The translations under genes were made by a program, and so were the position numbers. Below are positions 5,307-6,736 of a stretch of 6,736 nt of DNA, in pieces (position 1 is the first letter of the stretch; the number at the start of each line of letters is the position of its first letter). Below the pieces are notes generated by a model. The model searched no databases. It had not been told where the DNA came from and saw nothing but the letters and a program-made list of their open reading frames with translations. Origin of the DNA: an uncultured archaeon (GTDB lineage Archaea; Thermoproteota; Nitrososphaeria; Nitrososphaerales; CALBXV01). Location of the stretch: assembly GCA_937890045.1 (NCBI GenBank), contig CALBXV010000099.1, positions 1 through 6,736 on the forward strand, written 5' to 3'.

Positions 5307-6736
5307 TTAAAAGAAATCTTCCAATGTACCTTGTGTTCCGTAACTGTCATCAATTTTCCAAAGTATTTTTTCAGTAATAAATCTTAACGGCTCAACAAAA
5401 CTTTTAGTGAATTGTTTATCATAATCTATTCTATCCAAAATGTCAAGTTCCTTTGGTACAAATGTTAGAAAGGAAAATGCACTCGTTGTATAGATATTAG
5501 GTTGCTTCATATGCAAAAACTTTATTTTATCTCCCTCTTGTATCAGGGGATACTTGTTTGTCAACTTATGTTTCTTCACCAGATAATTGTAAAGGATTGC
5601 TCCTTTGCAATGAATTGGAGCTCCCTTTGCAAACATACCACTGGAAGATGAAAACTTTTTCAAACCATTTACTGAACGTGGATAAGCAATATCTTCTGAA
5701 GGCAATTTCATAAATTTATCTCTAAACTCTTGGATAAATGTATTTAGCATTTTCTCATCGCTTGTCATAATAATATCTAATGCGGCCTTAATCTTTTCTC
5801 TACATACTTGTGGAGTAGAAGATTTAACAGCTTCAATACCCATAATCTTCAACTGTGGAGTTTTATATCTGACTCCTTCACTGTCATACACATTTAGAAT
5901 GTATCGTTTCTTAGCAGTCCAGATTCCTTTGTCAGCAATCACCTCTCTACCCATATCCATCTTTTGTTCATAGGCATTCATAGTTTTAGCAAGAGCAGTA
6001 TAACTTTTTGCCATAAATGGTTCCAGCTTCTCTTTTGCAACCTTGTCCAAGAAATTGACAATTTTGCTAGGTTCTGTTCTCTCTTCAAACACGTTACTAA
6101 CCAACTTGTCAAAAGTGATATAAACTGAATCGGTATCAGATGCGATAACATAGTCCTCATCTTTTGTCTCCAAGATTTTATTAAGGTAGATGTTAAGAGC
6201 TTTCTCAATCCATCGTATAGAAAGTTGGCCAGATGTTGTAATTGCAGTAGCAACCATAAGATCGAAATAGCGAAACCAATTATTCCCAATAGCACCATAC
6301 GCCGAGTTGAGTGATATCTTCTTTGCCATTTGGATATTGTTATATCTTGATATATCTTTGAGGAACTTGGGGTCTTTAGTGTCCTCATATTTCTGTTTAG
6401 CTTCAAGCAAAAGTTTTTTATATTTTGTACGATCATTATACATAGTCTCCATTATCTCCGGCAAAAATCCTCGTTTATCTTTTCTAAAATATGCACCATT
6501 AGGAGTCATACAATACTCAGTAGAATTTCTAATCTTGCCGTCAAGTATCTTATCAACCATTCCTTCTTCTGGTTTTACACCACTATTAACCAAAGTTTCT
6601 GGCGAAATATTATATTGCATAATCAAATGAGGATATAGCGAGTTAAGGTCAAACGACACAACCCAATTATGCATACCCACTAATGGGTCTTTTACATAAG
6701 CACCTTCAAACTTTTCTACCTTCTCTGCCTTTATTT
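5307..6736 (-). CDS. 43: Family B DNA polymerase, T4 gp43-like (C-terminal part)
   Basis: The replicative DNA polymerase, polymerase half only. The frame is open to the right edge, giving 475 codons; the GTG at 6680 is an internal Val, not a start. Motif A is FDLNSLYP with its catalytic Asp at 6650-6648, followed by NISPETL. Motif B is KKISLNSAYG (6323-6294), where K, N and Y align with RB69 K560, N564 and Y567, then GNNWFRYFDL and ATAITTSGQ. Motif C is SDTDSVY with the metal Asp codons at 6137-6135 and 6131-6129. These closely follow T4/RB69 gp43. The A-to-C distance is about 171 residues against about 210 in RB69, suggesting a shorter palm/fingers insertion. The extreme C-terminus is QGTLEDFF, a textbook clamp-binding box for the gp45 sliding clamp. 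The exonuclease and N-terminal domains lie outside the window. No intein or intron interrupts the visible part. The stop is one base from the tRNA. Confidence 0.97.
   Translation of the reverse strand, partial: IKAEKVEKFEGAYVKDPLVGMHNWVVSFDLNSLYPHLIMQYNISPETLVNSGVKPEEGMVDKILDGKIRNSTEYCMTPNGAYFRKDKRGFLPEIMETMYNDRTKYKKLLLEAKQKYEDTKDPKFLKDISRYNNIQMAKKISLNSAYGAIGNNWFRYFDLMVATAITTSGQLSIRWIEKALNIYLNKILETKDEDYVIASDTDSVYITFDKLVSNVFEERTEPSKIVNFLDKVAKEKLEPFMAKSYTALAKTMNAYEQKMDMGREVIADKGIWTAKKRYILNVYDSEGVRYKTPQLKIMGIEAVKSSTPQVCREKIKAALDIIMTSDEKMLNTFIQEFRDKFMKLPSEDIAYPRSVNGLKKFSSSSGMFAKGAPIHCKGAILYNYLVKKHKLTNKYPLIQEGDKIKFLHMKQPNIYTTSAFSFLTFVPKELDILDRIDYDKQFTKSFVEPLRFITEKILWKIDDSYGTQGTLEDFF
5310..5333 (-). 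other. C-terminal PIP-like clamp-binding motif of the polymerase
   Basis: The last eight codons read QGTLEDFF, which fits Q-x-x-(L/I/M)-x-x-F-F exactly. In T4 and RB69 the polymerase C-terminus docks in the gp45 clamp with a looser hydrophobic version. The position at the extreme C-terminus and the exact match support the same role here. Confidence 0.75.

Noticed and set aside
6100..6330. Intein or intron insertion in polymerase motifs B and C, common insertion sites
   Set aside because: Motifs B and C and the sequence between them read continuously with no extra block.
5978..6630. Minus-strand frame 5978-6436 and plus-strand frame 6307-6630
   Set aside because: Both overlap the polymerase motif B and C region in other frames; the polymerase reading is certain and these translations look like shadows.
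6678..6680. GTG at 6680 as the start of the polymerase gene
   Set aside because: The frame continues upstream to the window edge and encodes residues (GAYVKDPL) matching gp43 just before motif A, so this is an internal Val codon of a truncated gene.

Overview
The window is best read as part of the genome of a T4-like (Straboviridae/Kyanoviridae-type) tailed phage, probably marine. The evidence is a gene 43-type family B DNA polymerase, a T4-like tRNA-Gly(UCC) with encoded CCA, a perfect T4-style late promoter word (TATAAATA) in front of a new gene at the left edge, AT-rich sequence, very tight gene packing, and two small 2-oxoglutarate/Fe(II) oxygenases of a kind common in marine T4-like phages. 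The host cannot be named from the sequence.

All supported genes lie on the minus strand and are read right to left. From the right edge: the C-terminal ~475 codons of DNA polymerase (5307-6736, N-terminus outside the window); a tRNA-Gly one base after the polymerase stop (5232-5305); a 376-aa protein resembling DUF4338/DruA (4088-5218); a 74-bp gap with a strong Shine-Dalgarno, a short hairpin and a weak promoter-like pair; a DUF262 + HNH protein (2511-4013); a GT-B glycosyltransferase with a C-terminal winged-helix-like tail (1171-2514); two 2OG-Fe(II) oxygenases (663-1166 and 106-663); a late promoter (80-87); and the first 15 codons of an unidentified, probably late, gene (1-47).

The four genes from 4013 down to 106 look like one translationally coupled unit: ATGA overlap, a 4-bp gap, then TAATG overlap. 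Only the first gene has a canonical ribosome binding site. The set is a GmrS/BrxU-like DUF262 nuclease, a glycosyltransferase with a putative nucleic-acid-binding tail, and two oxidative hydroxylases. These parts could make a phage-encoded DNA hypermodification and restriction-like cassette, in which oxygenases create hydroxyls, the glycosyltransferase decorates them, and the nuclease attacks DNA with a different modification state. That joint function is inference; the family assignments rest on motifs visible in the proteins. The position just downstream of gene 43 also recalls T4, where imm, gene 42 and beta-gt lie between gene 43 and uvsX.

No gene is supported on the plus strand. No insertion sequence, CRISPR array, intein, intron or clear intrinsic terminator was seen. 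There is no gene-free stretch longer than 80 bases.
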